Part shown: in pieces, positions 16,569 through 25,301 of the stretch
Position numbering within the stretch: position 1 is the first letter of the stretch
How the letters are laid out: every line of letters starts with the position of its first letter
Assembly: GCF_018130065.1 (NCBI RefSeq)
Contig: NZ_JAFCME010000008.1
Span: 124,001 to 188,000, forward strand
Direction: 5' to 3'
Source of the DNA: Bradyrhizobium sp. AUGA SZCCT0158
GTDB taxonomy: Bacteria; Pseudomonadota; Alphaproteobacteria; Rhizobiales; Xanthobacteraceae
Length of the DNA stretch: 64,000 nucleotides
Program-made: the position numbers and the translations under genes
The notes under the pieces: generated by a model
What the model was told of the DNA's origin: nothing
The model's database searches: none
The model's input: the letters and a program-made list of their open reading frames with translations, nothing else

Positions 16569-17912
16569 TCAGCCGCGCGCCCCCATCAGGCTTGAGGCGT
16601 CCGCAAGCTCGTCGAGACGCCAGACACCATCGATGATGCGATCTATATCCCAATCAGTGCTGCCCAGCCGCGCGCAATCGCGCAGTTTCGCCTCGATATC
16701 CCGATCCGACAGCGGATCGGCAAGACTACCCTTCGCTTGCATCACGATCTCGGTGAGCGTCTCACCCGACGTCAATCGGATGATGACACGCGCAGCACCA
16801 TCCGGAAGCGAAGCGTCGAGCTCAGCCCGCACCTTCTGGCGCACGGATACGATGTCGGGCCGAAATACGGTCGCGTCCGCGAACTCGGTGACGCCGGCCG
16901 CCCCCAGCAACAGCGCGCAGGCGGCGCAGTGATGGATGCTGACCCGCGCGTCGCGTTCGTTGCGAACCGGCCGGTCGCCGCGTGCCAGCAGCAGCGCCGA
17001 GCCTTGCACCGTAATGGAGGCGATATCATCGATGCGCCCGCCCAGCTTTGCCCGCAACTTGAAGCAGGCGTCGATCACGGCATGAAACACGATGCCCGCC
17101 GGATAGGGCTTGTAGGTGTTCTTCGCGATCTCCCAGGTTTTGCCGAGGCTGCCGGTCAATCGCCCAAGATCAGGCTCGTCGCCCATGGCGCGGGCCCAAC
17201 CGAGCGGTCCCTCAATGGCCCGGGGCGATGCGGAATAGCCTTCGGCCGCAAGCAATGCTGCGAACAGGCCGTTGCGCGCCGCGTTGCCGACGCTGACATT
17301 CTTGGCAGCGCTCGGGAGGTTCTCGATGATTCCGGCTGACTGGCTGGCGGCAATTCCGATCGCATTTGAAACCTGGTCCGCCGGAAGCCCGAGCAGCTTC
17401 GCGCAGGCTGCGGCCGCACCGAATACCCCGCAGGTCGAGGTGATGTGCCAGCCGCGCGCATAATGGCCGGGGGACACCGCGTTGCCGATGCGGCATTCGA
17501 CCTCCACGCCGAGAATGAATGCCGTGAGCACAGCCTGCCCGGAAAATCCCCGCGCTTGCGCCAATGCCAGGACCGGTGCTGCAACAGGTGCCGCCGGATG
17601 AATGATGGTGTCCAGATGGGTATCGTCAAAATCGAGCAGATTGGCCGAAACCGCGTTGACGAACGACGCAGCCAGCGCATCGAGCCGTTCCGGACGACCG
17701 ATGACCGCGGATGTCGCGGCCCCGCTGAACGGCAACAACGTGCGCAACGCGGCAGTGACGGCGGGATCATTCGCCGACCCGAGCGCGGTCGCGAAGAAGT
17801 TCAGGATCGAGCGTTTCGCTTCGTGACTTTGGGCGGCGACATCCACCCACACCGTGCCGGCAACGAAATCGGCGAATGTCGTGCCGGCGCCTTGCGCTTC
17901 ATCTTGCCGCAC
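16569..17912 (-). CDS. MmgE/PrpD family protein, copy 1
   Basis: A 447-residue protein with the normal full length of the MmgE/PrpD fold. Recognisable blocks are NLLDFDDTHLDTIIHPAAPV near residues 90-110, GWHITSTCGVFGAAAACAKLLGL near 155-178, and NTYKPYPAGIVFHAVIDACFKL. PrpD is 2-methylcitrate dehydratase and other members are cis-aconitate decarboxylase or imidate-ring isomerases; the substrate is always a polycarboxylate or ring acid. The best start is a GTG at 17912, 80 bases from a perfect inverted repeat that separates it from the divergent operon. Confidence 0.88.
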   Translation of the reverse strand: MRQDEAQGAGTTFADFVAGTVWVDVAAQSHEAKRSILNFFATALGSANDPAVTAALRTLLPFSGAATSAVIGRPERLDALAASFVNAVSANLLDFDDTHLDTIIHPAAPVAAPVLALAQARGFSGQAVLTAFILGVEVECRIGNAVSPGHYARGWHITSTCGVFGAAAACAKLLGLPADQVSNAIGIAASQSAGIIENLPSAAKNVSVGNAARNGLFAALLAAEGYSASPRAIEGPLGWARAMGDEPDLGRLTGSLGKTWEIAKNTYKPYPAGIVFHAVIDACFKLRAKLGGRIDDIASITVQGSALLLARGDRPVRNERDARVSIHHCAACALLLGAAGVTEFADATVFRPDIVSVRQKVRAELDASLPDGAARVIIRLTSGETLTEIVMQAKGSLADPLSDRDIEAKLRDCARLGSTDWDIDRIIDGVWRLDELADASSLMGARG

Positions 17913-17986
17913 TGAGTGAATTCCTCGGTCCTTGTTTTTCCGACCCTATTCCGGCGCGACATCGCCTGTCGACAAGAATCTTATGC

Positions 17987-18015
17987 TTGACAGATTGACT
18001 GACAATCTGGAAATT
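17987..18015 (+). promoter_or_regulatory. Promoter with overlapping perfect inverted repeat (candidate GntR/FCD operator)
   Basis: TTGACA at 17987-17992 is a consensus -35 box; a weak -10 (GAAATT, 18010-18015) follows at 17 bases. Between and across them lies the perfect inverted repeat CAGATTG-N5-CAATCTG (17991-18009). A bound repressor would occlude RNA polymerase. The locus encodes a GntR/FCD regulator at 28531-29247, whose family binds short TTGT...ACAA-type palindromes, so it is the best candidate ligand. Confidence 0.55.
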
Positions 18016-18094
18016 TGGCGAACGCGACCGGGGAACCCCCGGCGCGGCAAGAACAAGAATGCGCCCCGGCTTGCGGCGCGACAGGGAGCGAACC

Positions 18095-18988
18095 ATGGCA
18101 GCGGAAACAATCGGCTTTGTCGGAACGGGCCGCATGGGCGGACCGATGGCCGGGCGCCTGCTCGACGCCGGCTACTCGCTGTGCATTTACGATTCGCAGA
18201 GCGAGGCGACCAAGGCGCTGGTTGCGCGCGGCGCACGGCTTGCGAAATCACCCGCCGAAGTCGCATCGAGCGCGGATATCGTGCTTTGCAGTCTGCCTAC
18301 CCCTGATATCGTCAAGGCGGTTGCGCTGGGGCCCGATGGAATCGTTGCCGGAAACCGCGCCACGGTGCTGATCGACCTGTCCACCACCGGACCCGGCGCA
18401 GCCAAGTTGATCGCGAAGGGATTCGAAGCGAGGAACCTGACCCTGGTCGATGCGCCTGTCAGCGGCGGCATCAAGGGCGCGGTGAACGGCACGCTCGCGG
18501 TCATGGTGTCCTGCCCGAAGGCGACCTATGACCGGGTTGAGCCGATCCTGAAACATTTCGGAAAGCTGTTTTACACCGGAGACAAGCCGGGCACCGCACA
18601 GACCGCGAAACTCGCCAACAATCTGATGGCGGCTGCGGCTCTGGTGATTACCTCCGAAGCGGTGGCGATGGGCGTCAAGGGCGGCGTCAATGCCAAGGTG
18701 CTGATCGACATCATCAACGCCAGCAGCGGGCGCAACAGCGCCTCCGAAGACAAATTCCCCCGCGCCGTGCTTCCCGGCACCTTCGATTTCGGATTCACCA
18801 CCGGCCTCTCCTACAAGGACGTCCGGCTTTGCGTCGATGAAGCCGAAGCGATGGGCGTTCCGATGGTCTGCGGCTCGGTCGTCAGGCAGATGCTCGCGAT
18901 TACCAATGCCAAGTATGGCGCGTCATCCGACTTCACCTCGATCGCCAAAGTGCTTGAGGAATGGGCCGGCGTCGAAATGCGCGGCTAG
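18095..18988 (+). CDS. NAD(P)-dependent beta-hydroxyacid dehydrogenase (3-hydroxyisobutyrate dehydrogenase family)
   Basis: A 297-residue protein with the Rossmann signature GFVGTGRMGGPMA at residues 7-19, the substrate-binding block DAPVSGGIKGAVNGTLAVM and the catalytic lysine block AKLANNLM. The family oxidises 3-hydroxyisobutyrate, tartronate semialdehyde, 6-phosphogluconate and related acids. GGGAG precedes the ATG at 18095. It is the first gene after the divergent promoter, followed 25 bases later by the second MmgE/PrpD gene. Confidence 0.9.
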   Translation: MAAETIGFVGTGRMGGPMAGRLLDAGYSLCIYDSQSEATKALVARGARLAKSPAEVASSADIVLCSLPTPDIVKAVALGPDGIVAGNRATVLIDLSTTGPGAAKLIAKGFEARNLTLVDAPVSGGIKGAVNGTLAVMVSCPKATYDRVEPILKHFGKLFYTGDKPGTAQTAKLANNLMAAAALVITSEAVAMGVKGGVNAKVLIDIINASSGRNSASEDKFPRAVLPGTFDFGFTTGLSYKDVRLCVDEAEAMGVPMVCGSVVRQMLAITNAKYGASSDFTSIAKVLEEWAGVEMRG

Positions 18989-19013
18989 ACCGGAGCCACC
19001 GGCGCGAGGGGCG

Positions 19014-20417
19014 ATGGCCATGACGATCGGATCGAGCGGACCAGGCGAGGTTTCGTTGGCGCGAGCGCTGACGCGCACCGCGCTTGCCGTCGCCCCCGAC
19101 CGTTTCGACGCTGAAGTCATCGCCAAGGCAAAAATCTGCCTCCTCGATTTTCTCTCCTGCGCATTCGAGGCGCGCAATCACCCGTGGAGCCGCCAGGCGA
19201 TCGGCATCGCGCGCGAGGTCGGAGACGGCGCAACTGTCATCGGCTCCCACACGCGCACATCGCCTGGCGACGCGGCCTTGGCCAACGCGACCATGGGCCA
19301 CGGCCTGGTGCGCGAGGACATGCACGCCGCCAGCATCTGCCACCATGGCGTGGTGATCTGGCCGACGTTGCTCGCATTGTCGGAACGAACGCCGCTATCA
19401 GGCGCGACCTTGCTTGCTGCTGCAATCATCGGCTATGAGACCGGCGCGCAGATCGGCCGCGCGCTCTTTACCTCCGATCTCGCCCGCCTCTACCGGCCGA
19501 CCGGTCTTGTGACGCCACTCGGCGCAGCGTTAGCGGGAAGCTATGCCCTTGGCCTTACCGAAAATGCCGCAACCAGCGCCATTGCCATTGCCGCCAACAC
19601 ATCGGCCGGCCTGAACGAATGGCCGCGCGCCGGCGGCTCCGAAATGTATTTCCACCCGGGCTTTGCAGCGCGTAACGCGATTGCGGCGATCGAATTGGCG
19701 GAGGCCGGCGCCCTCGCTTCGGAAACGATTCTCGAGGGCGAAGCCGGATTGTTCGCCGCCTTCGGCCGCCGGCCCGCCCCCGACGATATCCGTTTGTTCA
19801 CCGGCGCCGAGCCGGAAATCATGGCCGTCTACAACAAGCCGGCTCCCGCCTGCAATTTCGCGCAAACCGCGGCGCAGGCAGCCCTGCGCGCCGCGCGCGA
19901 ATTCGGATCAACGGACGACATCGCGACCGTTGCCATTCGGGTGCCGGAAGCCGCGGCCCGTTACCCCGGCTGCGATTCGAAAGGGCCCTTTCACAACGCG
20001 CTGCAGGCCAAGATGAGCATTCCCTTCAGCGTCGCCGCCGTGCTGACGCGCGGCGCGCTCGAAGAAGAAAACTACGCTGACATCGACGATCCCAGGATAC
20101 TCCGCCTCGTCGAGCGGACCGAGCTGCAAAGCGCGCCTGATCTTTCCGCCGCATATCCCGCGAACCAGGGCGCCGAGGTCCTTGTTGGCCTGCGCAATGG
20201 AAAGATCATCCACCACCGCCTCGACAACGTGATCGCGGCCACACCGGACGAAATCCGCAGCCGCTTTCGGCGTGCTGCTTCCGGCGTCATCGGCGACAAG
20301 CCCGCGCTGTATCTGGAAGAGCTGGTGAGCAACTGCACATCGCTTCCGGACAGCCGCCTCATCGCCGCCCGGTGTCGGCTTGAACCGTCCGGGCAGCGAC
20401 TGCGGCCGGCATCATGA
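19014..20417 (+). CDS. MmgE/PrpD family protein, copy 2
   Basis: A 467-residue protein of the same fold as the gene at 16569-17912 but clearly diverged. Blocks include GHGLVREDMHAASICHHGVV, AANTSAGLNEWPRAGGSEMYF and PAPACNFAQTAAQAA. Histidine-rich GHGLVRED-DMHAAS replaces the usual DFDDTH region, so it may use a different ligand set from copy 1. GAGGGG lies just upstream; an ATG at 19020 gives better spacing than the one at 19014. It lies between the dehydrogenase and the importer genes. Confidence 0.87.
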   Translation: MAMTIGSSGPGEVSLARALTRTALAVAPDRFDAEVIAKAKICLLDFLSCAFEARNHPWSRQAIGIAREVGDGATVIGSHTRTSPGDAALANATMGHGLVREDMHAASICHHGVVIWPTLLALSERTPLSGATLLAAAIIGYETGAQIGRALFTSDLARLYRPTGLVTPLGAALAGSYALGLTENAATSAIAIAANTSAGLNEWPRAGGSEMYFHPGFAARNAIAAIELAEAGALASETILEGEAGLFAAFGRRPAPDDIRLFTGAEPEIMAVYNKPAPACNFAQTAAQAALRAAREFGSTDDIATVAIRVPEAAARYPGCDSKGPFHNALQAKMSIPFSVAAVLTRGALEEENYADIDDPRILRLVERTELQSAPDLSAAYPANQGAEVLVGLRNGKIIHHRLDNVIAATPDEIRSRFRRAASGVIGDKPALYLEELVSNCTSLPDSRLIAARCRLEPSGQRLRPAS

Positions 20418-20449
20418 TCGATAACGACAAACTGAAACTGGGGAGCAAA

Positions 20450-20536
20450 ATGTTCAAACCGGAAATGGCCAAAACAGCCACAGCGATGGCCGGCACGAAA
20501 CACCGATCCTCCCTCCGCACGAGAGGTTTTCAGTGA
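20450..20536 (+). CDS. Possible 28-residue leader ORF coupled to livH
   Basis: An ATG at 20450 with GGGGAG four bases upstream opens a short frame whose TGA (20534-20536) overlaps the GTG start of livH as GTGA. The peptide is basic and polar (begins MFKPEMAKTATAMAG) with no known family. The good ribosome-binding site and the exact overlap suggest translational coupling rather than chance. Whether the peptide has any role is unknown. Confidence 0.35.
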   Translation: MFKPEMAKTATAMAGTKHRSSLRTRGFQ

Positions 20537-21483
20537 CCCAGGCCCTGGAAGGCTTCCTGCAAGCACTGTCCGCCGGACTCCTGATCGGCGCGGTCTACGG
20601 CCTGATGTGCGTCGGGCTCGGGCTGATCTTCGGCGTCATGCGGGTGATCAATTTCGCCCAGGGCGATTTCATGATGCTCGGCATGTATGCCGCGTTCTAT
20701 TTCTTCACCGCGTTCGGCGTGCAGGCGACATTCGGCAACACTTTCGGGCCGTTCGTCGCGATCCTGCTGGCCGGCCCGGTGCTGGCCGTGTTCGGCTACT
20801 TCGTCCACCTTACCCTGATCTCGCGCGTGTCAGGCATGCGCACCTCCTCGCTCGAGGGCGAAGGTCACTATGCCCAGCTCATCCTGACGCTCGGAATCGC
20901 ACTGATCCTGCAGAATGGTGGCCTGCTCGTGTTCGGCTCGGTACTGGCCTCGATCCGGACGCCGCTGTCGAGTTCGGCGTGGGAGCTTGGACCGATGCTT
21001 TATGACGTCAGCGTCTTCATCAACAAGGCGCGCGGGATAGATGCCGTCGTTTCGCTGGTGACGATGCTGCTGCTGACGCTCATGATCACGCGATCGCGGA
21101 TCGGAAAATCGCTGCGCGCCGCCGCCGATAACCCTACCGCGGCGACCTATATGGGCATCGACGTCGACCGCGCGCACCGCATTGCTTTTGCGCTCGGCAC
21201 CGGCATCACGGCGATTGCCGGCGGCCTGCTCGCCACCAACTATCCATTCCATCCCTTTGTCGGTGTCGAATACGTCATCGTCATGTATGCCGGCGTCGTG
21301 CTCGGCGGCATGGGCAGCCTCATCGGCGCCTTCTGGGGCGGCATGACGATTGGCCTCGTGCAGCAGATGTCGACGCTGATCCTGCCGACGCAATTGCAGA
21401 ACGCCGCGATCTTCGTCGTGTTCCTGCTGATCATCTTCTTTCGTCCGCAAGGCTTCTTCGGACGCATGGTCGAGAGGACATGA
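20533..21483 (+). CDS. livH: Branched-chain amino acid-type ABC transporter permease LivH
   Basis: A 316-residue inner-membrane permease with about eight spans and the LivH opening GAVYGLMCVGLGLIFGVMRVINFAQGDF. The cytoplasmic coupling segment is RAAADNPTAATYMGIDVDR, and it ends with RPQGFFGR, a common LivH/LivM ending. It works with the fused LivM-LivG, LivF and the two receptors downstream as one importer. HAAT-family importers also carry aromatic acids, amides and short carboxylates, so the amino-acid label is not certain. GTG start with GAGAGG upstream; its stop overlaps the next start by four bases. Confidence 0.92.
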   Translation: MTQALEGFLQALSAGLLIGAVYGLMCVGLGLIFGVMRVINFAQGDFMMLGMYAAFYFFTAFGVQATFGNTFGPFVAILLAGPVLAVFGYFVHLTLISRVSGMRTSSLEGEGHYAQLILTLGIALILQNGGLLVFGSVLASIRTPLSSSAWELGPMLYDVSVFINKARGIDAVVSLVTMLLLTLMITRSRIGKSLRAAADNPTAATYMGIDVDRAHRIAFALGTGITAIAGGLLATNYPFHPFVGVEYVIVMYAGVVLGGMGSLIGAFWGGMTIGLVQQMSTLILPTQLQNAAIFVVFLLIIFFRPQGFFGRMVERT

Positions 21484-23270
21484 CCATGCGCGGATGGCGA
21501 TCGCTGCTGCCTATCCTTGTCTTCACCGCGCTCTATGCCGCGGTGTCGCTGAGCGTGACCAATTCCTATTACCAGCTGGTGATGACGCTGGTACCAGTCT
21601 GGGCGATCTTCGGGCTGTCGTGGAACCTGCTTAGCGGATACACCGGGCTGATCTCGTTCGGTCATGCCGCCTTCTTCGGAGTCGGCGCCTATACCGTCGT
21701 GCTCTGCCAGATCCATTTCGACCTGTCGCCGTGGGTGACGATCCCCATCGCGGCCGTTCTCGGCGGTATCGCCGGATTGCTGATCGGCTTTCCGACCTTC
21801 CGCCTGCAGGGGCACTACTTCGCATTGGCGATGCTGGCCTACCCGCTCGCCATTCTGTACGTGTTCGAATGGCTCGGCCTGCAGGAAGTCACGCTGCCCA
21901 TCAAGCGCGACAATCCGATCGCCTATATGCAATTCGCCGATCACCGTCTCTACACGTTGCTGGCGCTGGCGATGATGCTCGGCACCATCCTGCTGACACG
22001 CGCGATCGAACGATCGCGCTTCGGTATGGCGCTGCTGGCGATCAAGCAAAATGAGGCGGCCGCGGAAGCCGCCGGGATCAACACGCTGGCCTGGAAGCTC
22101 CGTGCCGTCACGCTCAGCGGCGCCATCGCCGGGGCTGTCGGCGGGTTCTACGCTGTCGTGTTGCTTGTGGTGACCCCGCAATCCGTGTTCGGCATGCTGG
22201 TATCGGCACAGGCCCTGACGGTCGCCATGTTCGGCGGGGTTGGAACAGTCTGGGGTCCGGTGATCGGATCGGTGATCCTGATCCCGCTCGCCGAAACGCT
22301 CAATGCCGAAGCGGGCTCGCGCTTTCCCGGCATTCAGGGGGTCATTTACGGCCTCGCGATCATATGCGTCATCCTGCTCGCGCCTGAAGGGCTGTTCTGG
22401 AAAGTGCGTGACTTCCTGCGCAAGCGGTCGGCGCCATCGGCTGCGGCGAAGCCGAGCGCGCCGGATGTTTCGGTCGCGACTGCCGCCCCCGCCGCACCGG
22501 CGCCAGCGCGTGCCAAACGACCCGCCGGGACAGGCGAGGTCGTCCTCGAAGTCCGTAACCTGTCGCGTTCCTTTGGCGGGTTGAAGGCCGTGCAGGATGT
22601 CAGCTTCAAGCTGCGACAAAACGAGATCCTCGGAATCATCGGTCCCAACGGGGCCGGCAAGACCACGCTGTTCAATCTGCTCAACGGATTCCTGCGGCCG
22701 GGTACCGGCGAGATTCTGCTCGACGGACGCGAGATGTCCGGCCGCAAGCCGCACGAACTCTGCGAGGCCGGCATCGGCCGCACCTTCCAGATCATGCGCC
22801 CGTTCCTGCGCATGTCGATTTCGGACAATGTCGTGGTCGGGGCCTATGTGCGCGCCAAGACCGATGCCGAGGCCAGAAAGCTGGCGGCCGATGCGATTGC
22901 CCGCGTCGGACTGTCTGAGATCGCCGAGCGCATCGCGGGCGAACTCACGACCAAGGAATTGCGGCTGATGGAACTCGCTCGCGCGCTGGCCGGACAGCCA
23001 CGCATCCTGCTGCTCGACGAGACGCTCGCAGGCCTCGGACATGACGAAGCCAACGAGGTCGTGGCGGTGATTCAGCGGCTTGCGCGCGACGGCATGACGA
23101 TCGCGATTATCGAACACACGATGCAGGCGATGGTCCGCCTGGTCGACAGTTTCCTGGTGCTCGACCACGGCGCCGTGATCGTCGAGGGCGAACCCGAAGC
23201 GGTCACGCGCGACAGCCGCGTCATCGAGGCTTATCTCGGCAAAAAATGGGTGGCCCATGCTCCGAATTGA
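21480..23270 (+). CDS. Fused LivM permease - LivG ATPase
   Basis: A single 596-residue frame joining two normally separate subunits. Residues 1-310 are a LivM permease (WNLLSGYTGLISFGHAAFFGVGAY, IKQNEAAAEAAGI). An Ala/Pro-rich linker follows at about 320-355, then a LivG-type ATPase with Walker A GPNGAGKTT near 388. The ATPase signature is ELTTKELRLMELARAL in place of the LSGGQ/LSYGQ motif, and Walker B reads ILLLDETLAGLG with Thr in place of Pro. Such fusions with an altered signature exist in HAAT systems of alphaproteobacteria. It overlaps livH by four and livF by fourteen bases. Confidence 0.92.
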   Translation: MTMRGWRSLLPILVFTALYAAVSLSVTNSYYQLVMTLVPVWAIFGLSWNLLSGYTGLISFGHAAFFGVGAYTVVLCQIHFDLSPWVTIPIAAVLGGIAGLLIGFPTFRLQGHYFALAMLAYPLAILYVFEWLGLQEVTLPIKRDNPIAYMQFADHRLYTLLALAMMLGTILLTRAIERSRFGMALLAIKQNEAAAEAAGINTLAWKLRAVTLSGAIAGAVGGFYAVVLLVVTPQSVFGMLVSAQALTVAMFGGVGTVWGPVIGSVILIPLAETLNAEAGSRFPGIQGVIYGLAIICVILLAPEGLFWKVRDFLRKRSAPSAAAKPSAPDVSVATAAPAAPAPARAKRPAGTGEVVLEVRNLSRSFGGLKAVQDVSFKLRQNEILGIIGPNGAGKTTLFNLLNGFLRPGTGEILLDGREMSGRKPHELCEAGIGRTFQIMRPFLRMSISDNVVVGAYVRAKTDAEARKLAADAIARVGLSEIAERIAGELTTKELRLMELARALAGQPRILLLDETLAGLGHDEANEVVAVIQRLARDGMTIAIIEHTMQAMVRLVDSFLVLDHGAVIVEGEPEAVTRDSRVIEAYLGKKWVAHAPN

Positions 23271-23964
23271 AGGGCTGACCGCCGGCTATTCCGCGATTCC
23301 CGTGTTGAACGGCGTCTCGATCAAGGTCGACGAAGGCCAGTTCGTCGCGATCGTCGGGCCGAACGGCGCCGGCAAGACCACACTGTTCAAGACGATCTCC
23401 GGCATCGTGCAGCCGAGCGCGGGAACGATCACGTTCGAAGATCACGACCTGCTGGCGATCCGGCCGTCGCAACGCGCGCATCTCGGCATCGCCCACGTCC
23501 CGGAAGGCCGTCAGGTCTTTCCTTCGCTCACGGTGATGGAAAACCTCGAAATGGGCGCGATGACCGAGGCCGGCCAGCGCGACTGGAAACTCAACATCGA
23601 GCGCATCTTCGAATGGCTGCCGATCCTGGCCGAGCGCCGCGGCCAGTTCGCGGGCACGCTCTCCGGCGGACAGCAGCAGATGCTGGCGATCGGCCGCGGG
23701 CTCGCAGGTTCGCCCAAGCTCCTGATGCTGGATGAACCCTCGATGGGCCTTGCGCCCACCATCGCCGATTTCATCTTCGAACGGCTGATCGAAATCCGCC
23801 GGCAATCCAACCTGACCATCCTGCTGGTCGAACAGCGCGTGGCGGAGGCCCTCGAATCCGCCGACCACGGCTACGTGCTCGAAGCCGGCCGCGTCGCGCT
23901 CGAAGGCAACAACGAAACCTTGCGGGCGGACGACCGCATCCGCAAGGCCTATCTCGGCATGTAA
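23257..23964 (+). CDS. livF: ABC transporter ATP-binding protein LivF
   Basis: A 235-residue ATPase with canonical Walker A (GPNGAGKTT), Q-loop region (VPEGRQVFPSLTVMENLEMG), signature LSGGQQQM and Walker B LLMLDEPSMGL, ending AYLGM. All catalytic motifs are intact, unlike the fused LivG partner, so it may supply the fully competent site of an asymmetric ATPase pair. The start at 23257 lies inside the end of the fused gene. Confidence 0.93.
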   Translation: MLRIEGLTAGYSAIPVLNGVSIKVDEGQFVAIVGPNGAGKTTLFKTISGIVQPSAGTITFEDHDLLAIRPSQRAHLGIAHVPEGRQVFPSLTVMENLEMGAMTEAGQRDWKLNIERIFEWLPILAERRGQFAGTLSGGQQQMLAIGRGLAGSPKLLMLDEPSMGLAPTIADFIFERLIEIRRQSNLTILLVEQRVAEALESADHGYVLEAGRVALEGNNETLRADDRIRKAYLGM

Positions 23965-23993
23965 CCAACAACAACACCATTGGAAGGACGAAA

Positions 23994-25262
23994 ATGGGCC
24001 AGGACAAGATTGAGGACAACGCAGCCGACAAGATCTCCAAGACGTCGCTGACGCGGCGAACCGTGCTGTCAGGCGCGGCGGCGATCGGCCTGTCGACGAT
24101 GGCGCGCGCGCAAGCGCCGGCCGAGGTCAAGGTCGGCCTGATCGTGCCGCTATCCGGCATCTATACCCGCCCGGGCCAGGTGATGCGCATGGGCGCCGAA
24201 ATGGGCATCGAGCACATCAACGCGCAAGGCGGCATCAAATCGCTCGGCGGCGCGAAGATGAAGCTCGTCGTGATCGATTGCGGCGACACCACCGAAAAGG
24301 CCAAGAACGCGGCACAGCGCATGGTGGCGCAGGAGCCCGATCTGGTTGCGGCGACCGGCTCCTATCTCAGCTCCTTTACACTGGCGGTGACTGAAGTCAC
24401 CGAACGCGCCGAACTGCCTGTCCTGACGCTGTCTTATTCGGACTTGCTGACCGATCGCGGGTTCAAGTTTATTTTCCAGACCGCCGCGCCCGCCAGTGTG
24501 CAATCGCAACTCGGTCTGCCCGAACTGATGAAGCTCGCAGAAAAGGCCGCCGGCAAGCGGCCGAAGACGGTCGCCATGCTGATGGACAATACGGCAACCT
24601 CGGTCGCAACCGCCAAAGCGCTGAAGGAGAAACTCTTCGCGCAGGAAGGCCTTCAGCTCGTGGTCGAGGAAGTCTGGACGCCGCCGCTCTCCGACGCCAC
24701 GCCGCTGATCCAGAAGGTCAGGTCGGCGAGGCCCGACCTGCTGCTATTCATGCCGAACGCGGTCTCCGACGCAAAGCTCGGCCTGGAGAAGATCAACGAG
24801 TTCGGCCTCGGACAGGGCAAGATTCCGACCGTGTCCTTCAGCATCACCATTGCCGAGCCGGACATGCTGCAAAGCGTCACCCCGGAAGTCGTCCAGGGCA
24901 TCATGACGATCGTCGCCAATTGGGGTTGCAAGGGACACGAGGACATCATCGCCGAGCTCAAGGCCAAGTACAAGGAGCCCTGGGCGACTCAGAACGTCAT
25001 CTCGACCTACGGCGACATGTGGCTGATGAAGGCCGCACTTGAAAAGGCCGGCAAGGCCAACCGCCTCGCCGTCGCCGATGCGTTCCGCACCCTGGATGGC
25101 GGGCCCGCGAAATACTATCCCGGCGGCCAGTTGAAGTTCGACGAAAAGGGCCGCCGTGTCGGTGCCGGCGTCGTCATCGTGCAGTGGCAGAACGGCGTAC
25201 CCGTCACCGTGTTCCCTTCCGACCTCGCTCAAGCGTCCCCGTTCTGGCCGAAGAAGTCCTGA
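23994..25262 (+). CDS. HAAT-family ABC substrate-binding protein, tandem copy 1
   Basis: A 422-residue type I periplasmic receptor (Peripla_BP_6). The N-terminus has a twin-arginine-like region, SLTRRTVLSGAAAIGLSTMARA, with a probable cleavage after ARA; a longer polar lead precedes it. The mature start VKVGLIVPLSGIYTRPGQ is typical. It sits 29 bases downstream of livF and supplies the receptor for this importer. A tandem paralogue follows. Confidence 0.92.
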   Translation: MGQDKIEDNAADKISKTSLTRRTVLSGAAAIGLSTMARAQAPAEVKVGLIVPLSGIYTRPGQVMRMGAEMGIEHINAQGGIKSLGGAKMKLVVIDCGDTTEKAKNAAQRMVAQEPDLVAATGSYLSSFTLAVTEVTERAELPVLTLSYSDLLTDRGFKFIFQTAAPASVQSQLGLPELMKLAEKAAGKRPKTVAMLMDNTATSVATAKALKEKLFAQEGLQLVVEEVWTPPLSDATPLIQKVRSARPDLLLFMPNAVSDAKLGLEKINEFGLGQGKIPTVSFSITIAEPDMLQSVTPEVVQGIMTIVANWGCKGHEDIIAELKAKYKEPWATQNVISTYGDMWLMKAALEKAGKANRLAVADAFRTLDGGPAKYYPGGQLKFDEKGRRVGAGVVIVQWQNGVPVTVFPSDLAQASPFWPKKS

Positions 25263-25301
25263 CCATCATGTCGTCAACAAAGATTTCAGGGAGGAATTGT
25301 C

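Noticed and set aside
21240..23258. Long open frame antisense to the fused livM-livG gene
   Set aside because: Same reason: the sense frame has full transporter motifs and the antisense product is Arg/Asp/Gln-rich without a domain.
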